A stretch of DNA of 28,081 nucleotides from Dermatophilus congolensis (GTDB taxonomy: Bacteria > Actinomycetota > Actinomycetes > Actinomycetales > Dermatophilaceae). Where the stretch lies: the NCBI GenBank assembly GCA_030538115.1, contig JAUNUP010000038.1, positions 1-28,081 on the forward strand, in the 5' to 3' direction. Position numbers and translations under genes: made by a program. Positions 18,756 through 26,346 of the stretch are shown piece by piece (within the stretch, counting starts at the first letter, position 1; the number at the start of each line of letters is the position of its first letter). The notes below the pieces were generated by a model that did no database searches, was not told where the DNA came from, and worked only from the letters and a program-made list of their open reading frames with translations.

Positions 18756-19175
18756 ATGCTGATTCCGCGTCGCGTCAAGCACCGCAAGCAGCACCACCCG
18801 AAGCGTGACGGCATGGCCAAGGGCGGCACGAAGCTCGCCTTCGGCGACTACGGCATCCAGGCCACCGACTCGGGCTACCTGACCAACCGTCAGATCGAGT
18901 CGGCCCGTATCGCCATGACCCGTCACATCAAGCGTGGCGGCAAGGTGTGGATCAACGTGTACCCCGACCGTCCTATGACCAAGCACCCCGCCGAGGCCCG
19001 CATGGGTTCCGGCAAGGGTTCGCCGGAGTGGTGGATCGCGAACATCAAGCCGGGCCGCGTGCTCTTCGAGCTCTCCGGCGTGCCGGAGGATGTGGCGCGC
19101 GAGGCCATGCGTCTGGCCATCCACAAGCTGCCGTTCAAGGCACGCTTCATCAAGCGGGAAGCAGGTGACATCTGA
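18756..19175 (+). CDS. rplP: 50S ribosomal protein L16
   Basis: Large-subunit protein near the A-site tRNA. 139 aa. [20 protein letters not shown] and [23 protein letters not shown] are diagnostic. GTG at 18750 (overlapping the rpsC stop) is in frame, but GAAGGAG at 18742-18748 is correctly spaced (7 nt) only for ATG 18756. Confidence 0.97.
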   Translation: MLIPRRVKHRKQHHPKRDGMAKGGTKLAFGDYGIQATDSGYLTNRQIESARIAMTRHIKRGGKVWINVYPDRPMTKHPAEARMGSGKGSPEWWIANIKPGRVLFELSGVPEDVAREAMRLAIHKLPFKARFIKREAGDI

Positions 19176-19405
19176 TGGCGAAGGCACTCGTCGCCGCAGA
19201 CCTCCGCGGCCTGAGCCGTGAGGAGCTCAACAAGAAGGTCCTCGAGCTGAAGGAGGAGCTGTTCACGCTGCGCTTCCAGGGCGCGACGGGCCAGCTCGAG
19301 TCGCACGGTCGCTTGCGCGAGGTCCGCAAGGACATCGCCCGCGTGTACACCGTGCTCCAGGAGCGCAACCTGGGCATCGTCCCCGACCCGGACCTCGAGA
19401 AGTAA
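19175..19405 (+). CDS. rpmC: 50S ribosomal protein L29
   Basis: Small helical protein near the tunnel exit beside L23. 76 aa. [26 protein letters not shown] and [14 protein letters not shown] are diagnostic. ATG shares a base with the rplP stop (TGATG). It ends in TAA. Confidence 0.96.
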   Translation: MAKALVAADLRGLSREELNKKVLELKEELFTLRFQGATGQLESHGRLREVRKDIARVYTVLQERNLGIVPDPDLEK

Positions 19406-19417
19406 GGCACCTGATTC

Positions 19418-19684
19418 ATGAGCGAGACTGTTGAGCGCAACGCGCGCAAGGTGCGTGAGGGCATCGTCACCAGCGACAAGATGGACAAGACCATCACCGT
19501 CGCGATCGAGCAGCGCGTCAAGCACGCCCTGTACGGCAAGGTCATGACCCGCACGCTGAAGCTGAAGGCCCACGACGAGGAGAACACCGCCGGCATCGGC
19601 GACCGCGTCCGCGTCATGGAGACCCGACCGCTGTCGGCAACCAAGCGCTGGCGCCTCATCGAAATTGTGGAGAAGGCCAAGTAA
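19418..19684 (+). CDS. rpsQ: 30S ribosomal protein S17
   Basis: Primary 16S rRNA-binding OB-fold protein. 88 aa. [20 protein letters not shown] and [20 protein letters not shown] segments ([20 protein letters not shown]) are diagnostic. Last gene of the S10 cluster. A 227-bp gap with hairpins separates it from rplN. Confidence 0.96.
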   Translation: MSETVERNARKVREGIVTSDKMDKTITVAIEQRVKHALYGKVMTRTLKLKAHDEENTAGIGDRVRVMETRPLSATKRWRLIEIVEKAK

Positions 19685-19695
19685 TCGCGTACGCT
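19665..19695 (+). promoter_or_regulatory. Possible promoter of the spc cluster
   Basis: TTGTGG (19665-19670) and TACGCT (19690-19695), 19 bp apart, overlap the end of rpsQ. A start near 19702 would place hairpin 19702-19722 (GGTTTGC/GCGAACC) and the strong stem at 19736-19760 in the leader of rplN. Confidence 0.35.
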
Positions 19696-19735
19696 TGGTG
19701 AGGTTTGCTTCCGAGGCGAACCCCATCGACTGATG

Positions 19736-19760
19736 GAGAGGGGGCTCTGAGCCCCCTCTC
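19736..19760 (+). terminator. Strong hairpin between S10 and spc clusters
   Basis: Arms GAGAGGGGGCT and AGCCCCCTCTC (11 bp) are perfect with a 3-nt loop CTG. No U-tract follows. It may be a terminator, an attenuator or an mRNA processing or stability element for the ribosomal transcript. The rest of 19761-19911 shows no gene. Confidence 0.6.
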
Positions 19761-19911
19761 CTGACCCCGTTCGGAGCCGACGACGAGCTGACCCCGGCTT
19801 GGAAACCCGACCAGCGCAGACCGCCGGCACGCCACCCGCGAGGTGGCATCCGATCCGTTCCGCAAGGCCCTCCGGTGGAGGGAACCGGCGAAACACGAAA
19901 GAAGAGAAGAA

Positions 19912-20280
19912 ATGATCCAGCAGGAGTCGCGACTGAAGGTCGCCGACAACACCGGTGCGAAGGAGATCCTCTGCATCCGTGTTCTCGGGGGCACGAGGCG
20001 CCGCTACGCCGGCCTGGGCGACAAGATCATCGCCACGGTCAAGGACGCCATCCCGGGTGGCAACGTGAAGAAGGGTGACATCGTCACGGCTGTCATCGTT
20101 CGCACCGCCAAGGAGACCCGTCGCCCGGATGGCTCGTACATCAAGTTCGACGAGAACGCCGCCGTCATCCTCAAGGGCGACGGCGAGCCGCGCGGTACCC
20201 GCATCTTCGGCCCCGTCGGCCGTGAGCTGCGCGACAAGAGGTACATGCGCATCATCTCGCTCGCCCCGGAGGTGATCTGA
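19912..20280 (+). CDS. rplN: 50S ribosomal protein L14
   Basis: Subunit-interface protein forming bridges with 16S rRNA and the binding site of the silencing factor RsfS. 122 aa, exactly the usual length. [20 protein letters not shown] and [21 protein letters not shown] are diagnostic. Start ATG 19912 follows an A/G-rich weak ribosome site (GAAGAGAAGAA). The frame is open back to 19843 but without homology. Confidence 0.97.
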   Translation: MIQQESRLKVADNTGAKEILCIRVLGGTRRRYAGLGDKIIATVKDAIPGGNVKKGDIVTAVIVRTAKETRRPDGSYIKFDENAAVILKGDGEPRGTRIFGPVGRELRDKRYMRIISLAPEVI

Positions 20281-20281
20281 C

Positions 20282-20647
20282 ATGAACTCGCTCCACGTCA
20301 AGAAGGGTGACACCGTCAAGGTGATCGCCGGCGACGACAAGGGCGCGATCGGCGAGATCATCGCCGTGTTCCCCAGGGAGAACCGCGTCATCGTCGAGGG
20401 TGTGAACCTGGTCAAGAAGCACACCCCGGCCAACCCGCAGGGTGGCAAGACCACCGGCGGCATCATCGAGACCGAGGCCCCGATCCACGCGAGCAACGTC
20501 CAGCTCGTCATCGGTACGGGCAAGAAGGCCCAGGTGACCCGCGTCGGCTACAAGCGCGTCGAGGTGACCAAGCGCCGTCCCGACGGCACCGAGTACACCG
20601 CCATGCGTTCGGTCCGTATCGCCCGCAAGACCGGAGAGGAGATCTGA
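20282..20647 (+). CDS. rplX: 50S ribosomal protein L24
   Basis: Assembly initiator of the large subunit, KOW domain. 121 aa, slightly longer than the E. coli protein (104). [20 protein letters not shown] is the KOW motif, and [18 protein letters not shown] is diagnostic. ATG 1 nt after the rplN stop, with GGAGGTGA just upstream inside rplN. Confidence 0.96.
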   Translation: MNSLHVKKGDTVKVIAGDDKGAIGEIIAVFPRENRVIVEGVNLVKKHTPANPQGGKTTGGIIETEAPIHASNVQLVIGTGKKAQVTRVGYKRVEVTKRRPDGTEYTAMRSVRIARKTGEEI

Positions 20648-20648
20648 G

Positions 20649-21299
20649 ATGGCTGAGACCGCTGTCAAGGAACTGCCCCGCCTGAAGAAGAAGTACCGCG
20701 AGGAGATCCGCGAGGCCCTCCAGAGCGAGTTCAACTACGACAACGTCATGCAGATCCCCGGTCTGGTCAAGATCGTGGTGAACATGGGTGTCGGTGAGGC
20801 CGCGCGCGACTCCAAGGTGATTGATGGTGCCGTCAAGGACCTCACCGCCATCACCGGCCAGAAGCCGCAGGTCACCAAGGCCCGCAAGTCCATCGCGCAG
20901 TTCAAGCTGCGTGAGGGCATGCCGATCGGCTGCCATGTCACCCTCCGCGGTGACCGCATGTGGGAGTTCGCCGACCGCCTCCTGACGCTGGCGCTGCCCC
21001 GTATCCGTGACTTCCGTGGCCTCTCGGCCCGCCAGTTCGACGGTCAGGGCAACTACACGTTCGGCCTGAACGAGCAGGTCATGTTCCACGAGATCGACCA
21101 GGACAAGATCGACCGCGTGCGGGGCATGGACATCACGTTCGTCACCTCGGCCACCAACGACGAGGAGGGTCGGGCGCTCCTGCGGGCGCTGGGCTTCCCG
21201 TTCAAGGCTCCCGAGAACGACCCGAAGAAGGTCGTCGCCCGCCGGCGCGCCTTCACTGGCTCCAAGAGCCAGATCAAGAAGCAGATGAGCAGAAGGTGA
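20649..21299 (+). CDS. rplE: 50S ribosomal protein L5
   Basis: Binds 5S rRNA in the central protuberance with L18 and contacts P-site tRNA. 216 aa, longer than the E. coli protein (179) through extra residues at both ends (basic tail [10 protein letters not shown]), as in other actinobacteria. [20 protein letters not shown] and [19 protein letters not shown] are diagnostic. GAGGAG upstream; ATG 1 nt after rplX. Confidence 0.97.
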   Translation: MAETAVKELPRLKKKYREEIREALQSEFNYDNVMQIPGLVKIVVNMGVGEAARDSKVIDGAVKDLTAITGQKPQVTKARKSIAQFKLREGMPIGCHVTLRGDRMWEFADRLLTLALPRIRDFRGLSARQFDGQGNYTFGLNEQVMFHEIDQDKIDRVRGMDITFVTSATNDEEGRALLRALGFPFKAPENDPKKVVARRRAFTGSKSQIKKQMSRR

Positions 21300-21306
21300 C
21301 CCACTG

Positions 21307-21492
21307 ATGGCAAAGACTGGTCTGAAGGTCAAGCAGAGCCGCAAGCCGAAGTTCGGGGTGCGCGCGTACACCCGTTGCAACAAGTGCGGGCGTCCGAAGT
21401 CGGTGTACCGCAAGTTCGGCCTGTGCCGCATCTGCCTGCGCGAGATGGCGCACAAGGGCGAGCTGCCCGGCGTCATCAAGTCCTCCTGGTGA
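21307..21492 (+). CDS. rpsZ: 30S ribosomal protein S14, zinc-binding type
   Basis: Short zinc form of S14 (61 aa; the zinc-free form is about 100) in the 30S head. The zinc site is Cys24-x-x-Cys27 and Cys40-x-x-Cys43, in TRCNKCGRP and GLCRICLRE. Some actinobacteria also carry a zinc-free copy used in zinc shortage; none is in this window. ATG at 21307 follows AGGTGA. Confidence 0.97.
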   Translation: MAKTGLKVKQSRKPKFGVRAYTRCNKCGRPKSVYRKFGLCRICLREMAHKGELPGVIKSSW

Positions 21493-21527
21493 GCGACTCC
21501 ATCACCCACGAATCCTGACGCGGTAGG

Positions 21528-21551
21528 TCCCCCGGGCACGTGCCCTGGGGA
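21528..21551. repeat. Hairpin-forming palindrome before rpsH
   Basis: The 12-nt arms TCCCCCGGGCAC and GTGCCCTGGGGA pair except for one C/T mismatch, in the 89-bp gap between rpsZ and rpsH and about 30 nt before the rpsH start. It could be an mRNA processing site, an attenuator or a protein-binding leader. Confidence 0.5.
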
Positions 21552-21581
21552 AACCACTGTGAGAAAGAGGCCCAACAAGCC

Positions 21582-21989
21582 ATGACAATGACGGATCCCA
21601 TCGCAGACATGCTCACGCGTCTGCGGAACGCCAATCAGGCGTACCACGATTCGACCTCCATGCCGCACAGCAAGATCAAGGTGGGTATCGCCGAGATCCT
21701 GAAGCAGCAGGGCTACATCACCTCGTACGAGGTCGTCGAGCCCGGTGAGGGCGAGGTCGGCAAGACCCTGAACATCACCCTCAAGTACGGTGACAGCCGC
21801 GAGCGTTCGATCGCCGGCCTGCGCCGCATCAGCAAGCCCGGTCTGCGCGTCTACGCGAAGAGCAACGCCCTGCCCAAGGTCCTCGGTGGGCTCGGCATCG
21901 CGATCATCTCGACCAGCCAGGGCCTGCTGACCGACAAGGAAGCATCCCTCAAGAGCGTGGGCGGCGAAGTGCTCGCCTACGTGTGGTGA
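21582..21989 (+). CDS. rpsH: 30S ribosomal protein S8
   Basis: Primary 16S rRNA-binding protein. In E. coli it also represses the spc operon. 135 aa. [20 protein letters not shown] and [20 protein letters not shown] are diagnostic. ATG 21582 has AGAGG 11 nt upstream. ATG 21588 is possible but poorly spaced, and the frame back to 21540 is not conserved. Confidence 0.97.
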   Translation: MTMTDPIADMLTRLRNANQAYHDSTSMPHSKIKVGIAEILKQQGYITSYEVVEPGEGEVGKTLNITLKYGDSRERSIAGLRRISKPGLRVYAKSNALPKVLGGLGIAIISTSQGLLTDKEASLKSVGGEVLAYVW

Positions 21990-22005
21990 CGGGAGGTAGC
22001 TGAAC

Positions 22006-22548
22006 ATGTCCCGCATTGGAAAGCTCCCCATCGCGATCCCGAACGGTGTCGAGATCGCCGTGGACGGCCAGGACCTCAAGGTGAAGGGCCCCAAGGGCAC
22101 CCTCTCCCTGACGGTCGCCGAGCCGATCCAGGTCGCGCGCAACGACGAGGGCCAGATCGAGGTCTCGCGTCCGGACGACGAGCGCGAGTCGCGCTCGCTG
22201 CACGGCCTGACCCGCACGCTGGTCAACAACATGGTCATCGGTGTCACCGAGGGCTACGTGAAGAAGCTCGAGATCGTCGGCGTGGGTTACCGCGTCATCA
22301 GCAAGGGCCCGCAGCAGCTGGAGTTCCAGCTCGGGTTCAGCCACCCGGTGATCATCGACGCCCCCGAGGGCATCACCTTCAATGTCGAGAAGCCGACGGC
22401 GTTCTCCGTCGAGGGCATCGACAAGCAGGTGGTCGGCGAGGTTGCGGCGAACATCCGCAAGCTCCGCAAGCCGGAGCCCTACAAGGGCAAGGGCGTCCGC
22501 TACGCCGGCGAGCGCATTCGCCGCAAGGTCGGAAAGGCTGGTAAGTGA
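22006..22548 (+). CDS. rplF: 50S ribosomal protein L6
   Basis: Large-subunit protein near the factor-binding region and the sarcin-ricin loop. 180 aa. [20 protein letters not shown] and the C-terminal [20 protein letters not shown] signature are diagnostic. ATG with GGGAGG upstream. Overlaps rplR by 4 nt. Confidence 0.97.
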   Translation: MSRIGKLPIAIPNGVEIAVDGQDLKVKGPKGTLSLTVAEPIQVARNDEGQIEVSRPDDERESRSLHGLTRTLVNNMVIGVTEGYVKKLEIVGVGYRVISKGPQQLEFQLGFSHPVIIDAPEGITFNVEKPTAFSVEGIDKQVVGEVAANIRKLRKPEPYKGKGVRYAGERIRRKVGKAGK

Positions 22549-22931
22549 CCATGGCGACTCCCGTCAAGAACAAGGGGATGGCTGCGCGCGCGAAGTCGCG
22601 CCTGCGTCGTCAGGCTCGCGGCCGCAAGAAGATCTTCGGCACCACCGACCGTCCCCGCCTGGTCGTGACGCGTTCCGCGCGCCACATCCTGGCCCAGGTC
22701 ATCGACGACACCGCAGGCCACACGCTGGCCTCGGCGTCCACCATGGAGGCCGACCTGCGTTCGGTGTCCGGTGACAAGAGCGAGAAGGCCAAGCAGGTCG
22801 GCACGCTCCTCGCCGAGCGGGCGAAGAAGGCGGGCGTGGAGTCCGTCGTGTTCGACCGCGCCGGCAACCAGTACCACGGACGGATCGCCGCGCTGGCTGA
22901 CGCTGCGCGCGAGGCCGGCCTCGGATTCTGA
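22545..22931 (+). CDS. rplR: 50S ribosomal protein L18
   Basis: 5S rRNA-binding protein of the central protuberance. 128 aa. [20 protein letters not shown] and [26 protein letters not shown] are diagnostic. Two starts are close: GTG 22545 overlaps the rplF stop (GTGA) with AAAGG 7 nt upstream; ATG 22551 is 13 nt from that site. The difference is two residues. Confidence 0.95.
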   Translation: MTMATPVKNKGMAARAKSRLRRQARGRKKIFGTTDRPRLVVTRSARHILAQVIDDTAGHTLASASTMEADLRSVSGDKSEKAKQVGTLLAERAKKAGVESVVFDRAGNQYHGRIAALADAAREAGLGF

Positions 22932-22951
22932 TCGAAGCGGAAAGGAAAACA

Positions 22952-23575
22952 ATGGCGAACGAAAACGCGAACGCCCGTGGCCAGCGCGGCCAGGGCGGTG
23001 GCGAGCGTCGCGGCCGCGACGATCGTCGAGGCGGGCGCGACAACGCCGCCCGTGAGGAGAAGAGCCAGTACCTGGAGCGCGTGGTTGCGATCAACCGCGT
23101 CGCCAAGGTCGTGCAGGGTGGTCGTCGCTTCAGCTTCACCGCGCTCGTCGTGGTGGGCGATGGCGACGGCACCGTGGGCGTCGGCTACGGCAAGGCCAAG
23201 GAGGTGCCCGCGGCGATCGCCAAGGGTGTCGAGGAGGCGAAGAAGAACTTCTTCCGCGTCCCCCGCATCCTGGGCACCATCCCGCACCCCGTCCAGGGTG
23301 AGAAGGCCGCCGGCGTGGTCCTGCTGCGCCCGGCGTCCCCGGGTACCGGTGTGATCGCCGGTGGCTCGGCCCGCGCCGTGCTCGAGTGCGCCGGCATCTC
23401 CGACGTGCTGGCCAAGTCGCTGGGCAGCGCCAACGCGATCAACGTGGTGCACGCCACGGTCGAGGCGCTCCAGCAGCTCGAGGAGCCGGAGCAGGTTGCC
23501 AAGCGTCGTGGTCTCCGCGTGGAGGACGTCGCCCCGGCCGCCCTGCTGAAGGCACGCAAGGAGGGGGCTGCCTGA
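22952..23575 (+). CDS. rpsE: 30S ribosomal protein S5
   Basis: Protein of the mRNA entry site and the decoding-fidelity (ram) region. 207 aa. An Arg/Gly-rich low-complexity N-terminus of about 35 residues ([20 protein letters not shown]) precedes the conserved [37 protein letters not shown]. Such N-terminal extensions are usual in actinobacteria. ATG after GGAAAGGAAAA. Its stop overlaps rpmD. Confidence 0.97.
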   Translation: MANENANARGQRGQGGGERRGRDDRRGGRDNAAREEKSQYLERVVAINRVAKVVQGGRRFSFTALVVVGDGDGTVGVGYGKAKEVPAAIAKGVEEAKKNFFRVPRILGTIPHPVQGEKAAGVVLLRPASPGTGVIAGGSARAVLECAGISDVLAKSLGSANAINVVHATVEALQQLEEPEQVAKRRGLRVEDVAPAALLKARKEGAA

Positions 23576-23757
23576 TGGCTACCCTGCGCGTGACCCAGAT
23601 CAAGAGCGCCAACAGCGCCAAGAAGAACCAGGCGGAGACCCTCAGGACCCTCGGCCTGAAGAAGATCGGCGACGTCGTGGAGCGTGAGGACCTGCCGCAC
23701 TACCGCGGGATGGTCAACACGGTGATCCACCTCGTCTCCGTCGAGGAGGTTGACTGA
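23575..23757 (+). CDS. rpmD: 50S ribosomal protein L30
   Basis: Small large-subunit protein, absent from some bacterial lineages. 60 aa, normal length. [34 protein letters not shown] is diagnostic. ATG shares a base with the rpsE stop (TGATG), and GGAGGGGG lies upstream inside rpsE. Confidence 0.96.
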   Translation: MATLRVTQIKSANSAKKNQAETLRTLGLKKIGDVVEREDLPHYRGMVNTVIHLVSVEEVD

Positions 23758-23758
23758 C

Positions 23759-24202
23759 ATGGCGCTCAAGGCACACCACCTGCGTCCGGCCCCCGGGGCC
23801 AAGACCGACAAGCACCGCGTCGGCCGTGGTGAGGCGGGCAAGGGCGGCAAGACCGCCGGCCGTGGCACCAAGGGGACGGGCGCTCGCAAGAATGTCCCCG
23901 CGGGCTTCGAGGGCGGCCAGATGCCGATGCACATGCGTCTGCCCAAGCTGCGTGGCTTCCAGAACCCGTTCCGGGTGGAGTACCAGGTCGTGAACATCGC
24001 GAAGCTGGTCGAACTCTTCCCCGAGGGTGGCAAGATCACCGTCGCCGACCTGGTCGAGAAGGGTGCGATCCGCAAGGACCGCCTCGTCAAGGTCCTCGGC
24101 ACCGGCGAGACCACCGTGAAGTTCGACATCGACGCCCACGCGTACACCGCGTCGGCGAAGAGCAAGATCGAGGCAGCCGGCGGCAGCGCCAACGAGTTGT
24201 GA
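23759..24202 (+). CDS. rplO: 50S ribosomal protein L15
   Basis: Late-assembly large-subunit protein. 147 aa. [32 protein letters not shown] and [20 protein letters not shown] are diagnostic. ATG 23759 is 1 nt after the rpmD stop with GAGGAGG 9 nt upstream. The TTG at 23750 is not needed. In most bacteria secY follows directly; here a terminator and a 2.1-kb insertion intervene. Confidence 0.97.
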   Translation: MALKAHHLRPAPGAKTDKHRVGRGEAGKGGKTAGRGTKGTGARKNVPAGFEGGQMPMHMRLPKLRGFQNPFRVEYQVVNIAKLVELFPEGGKITVADLVEKGAIRKDRLVKVLGTGETTVKFDIDAHAYTASAKSKIEAAGGSANEL

Positions 24203-24218
24203 CCTGATCACCCACCTG

Positions 24219-24250
24219 CGAAGGGCGTTCCCACTCGGGGACGCCCTTCG
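24219..24250. terminator. Terminator after rplO
   Basis: Arms CGAAGGGCGTTCCC and GGGGACGCCCTTCG pair over 14 bp with one G-T pair and a 4-nt loop (ACTC), 17 bp after the rplO stop. It can end the ribosomal transcript and, from the other strand, the nuclease-like gene. Confidence 0.85.
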
Positions 24251-24261
24251 TTGCGTCTGCT

Positions 24262-24380
24262 GCCGGGTGGGAGCGGGGCCGCGCGCCGGCGTCCGGGTCG
24301 GAGCCATGCCTGGGGGATGGGTCGGTACGCGGATCGGGGTCTGGGCGAGTCGAAGCCATCCCGATGGGATGGGTTCGACC
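24262..24380 (+). repeat. 119-bp direct repeat, copy 1
   Basis: From GCCGGGTGGGAG to GGGTTCGACC. By hand it matches the second copy (25380-25498) at about 105 of 120 aligned positions, in the same orientation, with sharp ends. Its right end is a hairpin: 14-nt arms (24349-24362, 24366-24379) with one mismatch and a 3-nt loop GAT. It starts 11 bp after the rplO terminator and stops 8 bp before the end of the nuclease-like gene. Confidence 0.8.
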
Positions 24381-24388
24381 ACTCGGCC

Positions 24389-25300
24389 TCACGCCGGCAC
24401 CTCGCGGAAGTACGCCCGCCACTCGTCGCGGAGCGGTGGAACCTCCATGCCTCGTGCCCGCATCGCGGCCACGACACGGAGCAACGTGTCGGCGGGCGTC
24501 CTGTGGATGTCCTTGGACACGAGGGTGACCAGCCGCCACTCCTCGTTCTCGAACTCCTCGCGCCGCATGATGTCGTTCTCCCACTGCCCGACGACGGTGA
24601 CGTGGTGGCGTCCGTCGTACTCGATGCCGAGGCGTGCCTCGCGATAGCCGAGGTCGATGCGCCGCCGCAGATCGCCGTTGTCGTGCCAGAACCTGATGTC
24701 CACCTCGGGCTCGGGCAGGCCGGCGAGGACCAGCAGCAGGCGCACGCGCGTTTCCATCGGGGAGTCGACCCGGGCGCGGACCAGGGCGGCGGCCCGCTGG
24801 GCGTGCTTCCGGACCCGAACAGGTGCCGACGCCGCCGCAGCCACGAGAGCGGCGGGGGTCGTGCGCTGCTTCTTCACCAGCGAATCGCCCAGCACCACGA
24901 GGTCGACCAGCCCCGGGTGGCCGGCCAGGTCGACGAAGGTGTCGGTCGCCGTCGTCAGCCGTACCCCGGCGAACGAGGTCGGTCGATGGGCGGAGCGGTG
25001 CACGAAGAGGCCCTGCTTGCGCGACCGGTTGCGGTGCTCCGGGACGCTCACGTGCAGCACCTCGGCGTGGGGGACGATCCCGCCGTACACGCGGGCCGCC
25101 AAGTGGTGTGAGGCGAACCCGTCCCGCGGGAGGAGCAGCAGCGCTGCCGGTGCCAGGATGCGCGGGGTCACCTTCACCGTCGCGTCGATGTAGACGCCGG
25201 GGAGGAGCTTGCGGAACCGGGGCGAGGCCAACGCGCGCCGGGTCAGTCCCGCGGCGAGGGCGTCCCGGGCGCGGAAAGGGAGCTTGGGATCGAATGCCAT
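24389..25300 (-). CDS. AbiEi-like / DUF559 (PDDEXK, Vsr-type) nuclease-like protein
   Basis: A 303-aa protein of a type frequent and variable in number in actinobacteria. The N-terminal third resembles the winged-helix domain of AbiEi-type antitoxins (GLTRRALASPRFRKLLPGVY, residues 18-37). The C-terminus carries the DUF559 nuclease pattern: Glu183 (SPMETRVRLLL), Asp216 (RRRIDLGYR), and Glu227-Tyr-Asp229-Gly (GIEYDGRHH). These residues fit a PDDEXK core, but activity is unproven. No toxin-like partner gene is adjacent. Start ATG 25300 has GTGAGG 8 nt upstream. The frame remains open far upstream without homology. It lies opposite to its neighbours between two 119-bp direct repeats, suggesting arrival by recombination or mobility. 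Confidence 0.8.
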   Translation of the reverse strand: MAFDPKLPFRARDALAAGLTRRALASPRFRKLLPGVYIDATVKVTPRILAPAALLLLPRDGFASHHLAARVYGGIVPHAEVLHVSVPEHRNRSRKQGLFVHRSAHRPTSFAGVRLTTATDTFVDLAGHPGLVDLVVLGDSLVKKQRTTPAALVAAAASAPVRVRKHAQRAAALVRARVDSPMETRVRLLLVLAGLPEPEVDIRFWHDNGDLRRRIDLGYREARLGIEYDGRHHVTVVGQWENDIMRREEFENEEWRLVTLVSKDIHRTPADTLLRVVAAMRARGMEVPPLRDEWRAYFREVPA

Positions 25301-25379
25301 GCAGCGAGCCTCACCGCTGCGCGTCCGGGACCGAGCGTTGTCCACAGGAAAGGTGTTGTCCGATTGTTGTCCGTGTGGG
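25301..25379 (-). promoter_or_regulatory. Upstream region of the nuclease-like gene, with a DnaA-box match
   Basis: TTGTCCACA at 25338-25346 equals the DnaA box favoured in high-GC actinobacteria. TTGTCC recurs at 25356-25361 and 25367-25372. Next to the start codon, GCAGCG (25301-25306) and CGCTGC (25315-25320) can pair with the ribosome site in the 8-nt loop. No clear -10 element was found. Confidence 0.4.
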
Positions 25380-25498
25380 GCCGGGTGGGAGCCGACCCGC
25401 GCGTCGGCGTCCGGTCGGACCCATGCCTGGAGGATGGCTTCGGCACGCGGTTCGGGGTCAGGGCGAGTCAAAGCCATCCCGGTGGGATGGGTTCGACC
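25380..25498 (+). repeat. 119-bp direct repeat, copy 2
   Basis: Second copy, same length and orientation as 24262-24380. It has an extra perfect stem GCCGAC/GTCGGC (25391-25396, 25403-25408) that is degraded in copy 1, GGATGGCTT/AAGCCATCC arms, and the same terminal CCATCCC-GGT-GGGATGG hairpin. It ends 20 bp before the SRAP gene -10 element. Confidence 0.8.
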
Positions 25499-25518
25499 GG
25501 ACGAGGGGAGAGCGGGCG

Positions 25519-25524
25519 TAGGGT
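25519..25524 (+). promoter_or_regulatory. -10 element of leaderless SRAP gene
   Basis: TAGGGT ends 7 nt before the ATG at 25532, so transcription should begin at the start codon. There is no ribosome site. The arrangement repeats that at 1750-1762. Confidence 0.5.
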
Positions 25525-25531
25525 GGCCCGC

Positions 25532-26284
25532 ATGTGTGGGCGGTTCGCGGCCTCGGCGAGCACCGAGGACATCATCGAGACCTTCGCGATCGACGAGGTC
25601 GTCGACGAGCCGCTGCCCACGTTCAACGCCGCCCCGACCGACCCGGTGCCGGCGGTGGTCGAGCGCATCGACAAGGGCACGGACGCCGTGGTGCGCAAGC
25701 TGATCACCCCACGCTGGGGGCTGGTCCCGTCCTGGTCGAAGGACGCACGTGGGGGAGCGCGGATGATCAACGCCCGCGCCGAGACGGTCGACACCAAGCC
25801 CGCATTCCGCAAGGCGTTCGCCGAGCGGCGCTGCCTGATCCCGGCCGACGGCTTCTACGAGTGGACGCCGACCACCGGCCCCACGGGCAAACCCGCGAAG
25901 CAACCCTGGTTCATCCGCCCGGCCAAAGACGGCCCCTTCGTGATGGCCGGCCTGTATGAGTTCTGGCGCGACCAGACGCTCGGCCCCGACGCACCGTGGC
26001 TGACCACGTGCACGATCATCACGACCCAGGCCACCGATGCCCTGGGCCACATCCACGACCGGATGCCGATGACCATCCTCCGCGAGCACTGGGACGCCTG
26101 GCTCGACCCCCGCGTGACCGCAGCGGACGGCGTCCGGGGCCTGTTGCACGCGCCGCAGGGGAGCGAGATCGACACCTACCGGGTGGTGCCCATGGTGAAC
26201 AACGTCCGGCACGATGGCCCCGAGCTGCTCACCCCCGTGGGCAACGGCGGACCCGATGCGCCGACCACGCGCAAGGCTTGGTAG
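25532..26284 (+). CDS. SRAP-domain DNA-protein crosslink sensor (YedK/HMCES family)
   Basis: SRAP proteins bind abasic sites in single-stranded DNA and form a stable thiazolidine link through Cys2, shielding the lesion. The 250-aa protein has the invariant MCGRF start (Cys2 after removal of Met), FNAAPTD (31-37), WGLVPSWSKD (62-71), Asn80 in MINARAET, Glu110 in GFYEW, and His175 in IHDRMP, matching the YedK active site. Start ATG 25532 is required to place Cys2 at the N-terminus; the frame is open further upstream within the repeat. It appears leaderless. A terminator follows 10 bp after its TAG stop. Confidence 0.95.
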   Translation: MCGRFAASASTEDIIETFAIDEVVDEPLPTFNAAPTDPVPAVVERIDKGTDAVVRKLITPRWGLVPSWSKDARGGARMINARAETVDTKPAFRKAFAERRCLIPADGFYEWTPTTGPTGKPAKQPWFIRPAKDGPFVMAGLYEFWRDQTLGPDAPWLTTCTIITTQATDALGHIHDRMPMTILREHWDAWLDPRVTAADGVRGLLHAPQGSEIDTYRVVPMVNNVRHDGPELLTPVGNGGPDAPTTRKAW

Positions 26285-26287
26285 AGT
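26282..26287 (+). promoter_or_regulatory. Possible -10 element for secY-adk
   Basis: TAGAGT fits TAnnnT and overlaps the SRAP stop codon. Transcription would start near 26294, exactly where the GGTTGGGCC hairpin begins. No -35 match was seen. Confidence 0.3.
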
Positions 26288-26293
26288 CAGACC

Positions 26294-26320
26294 GGTTGGG
26301 CCCACGGCCCAACCTTGTTG
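26294..26320 (+). terminator. Hairpin between the SRAP gene and secY
   Basis: Arms GGTTGGGCC and GGCCCAACC (9 bp, perfect) enclose CAC and are followed by TTGTTGT. This fits an intrinsic terminator of the SRAP gene, or a 5' cap-like hairpin of a secY transcript. Confidence 0.65.
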
Positions 26321-26346
26321 TGCTGTCACCAGTTGATTGGAACCGG

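Noticed and set aside
24251..25111. 286-codon plus-strand frame across the first repeat and the nuclease-like gene
   Set aside because: Its codons mirror the minus-strand gene, whose DUF559 motifs are clear. The plus-strand product is low-complexity.
24262..25498. CRISPR array or integron-like repeat set
   Set aside because: There are only two repeats, 119 bp long and 1.1 kb apart, with a gene between them rather than short spacers.
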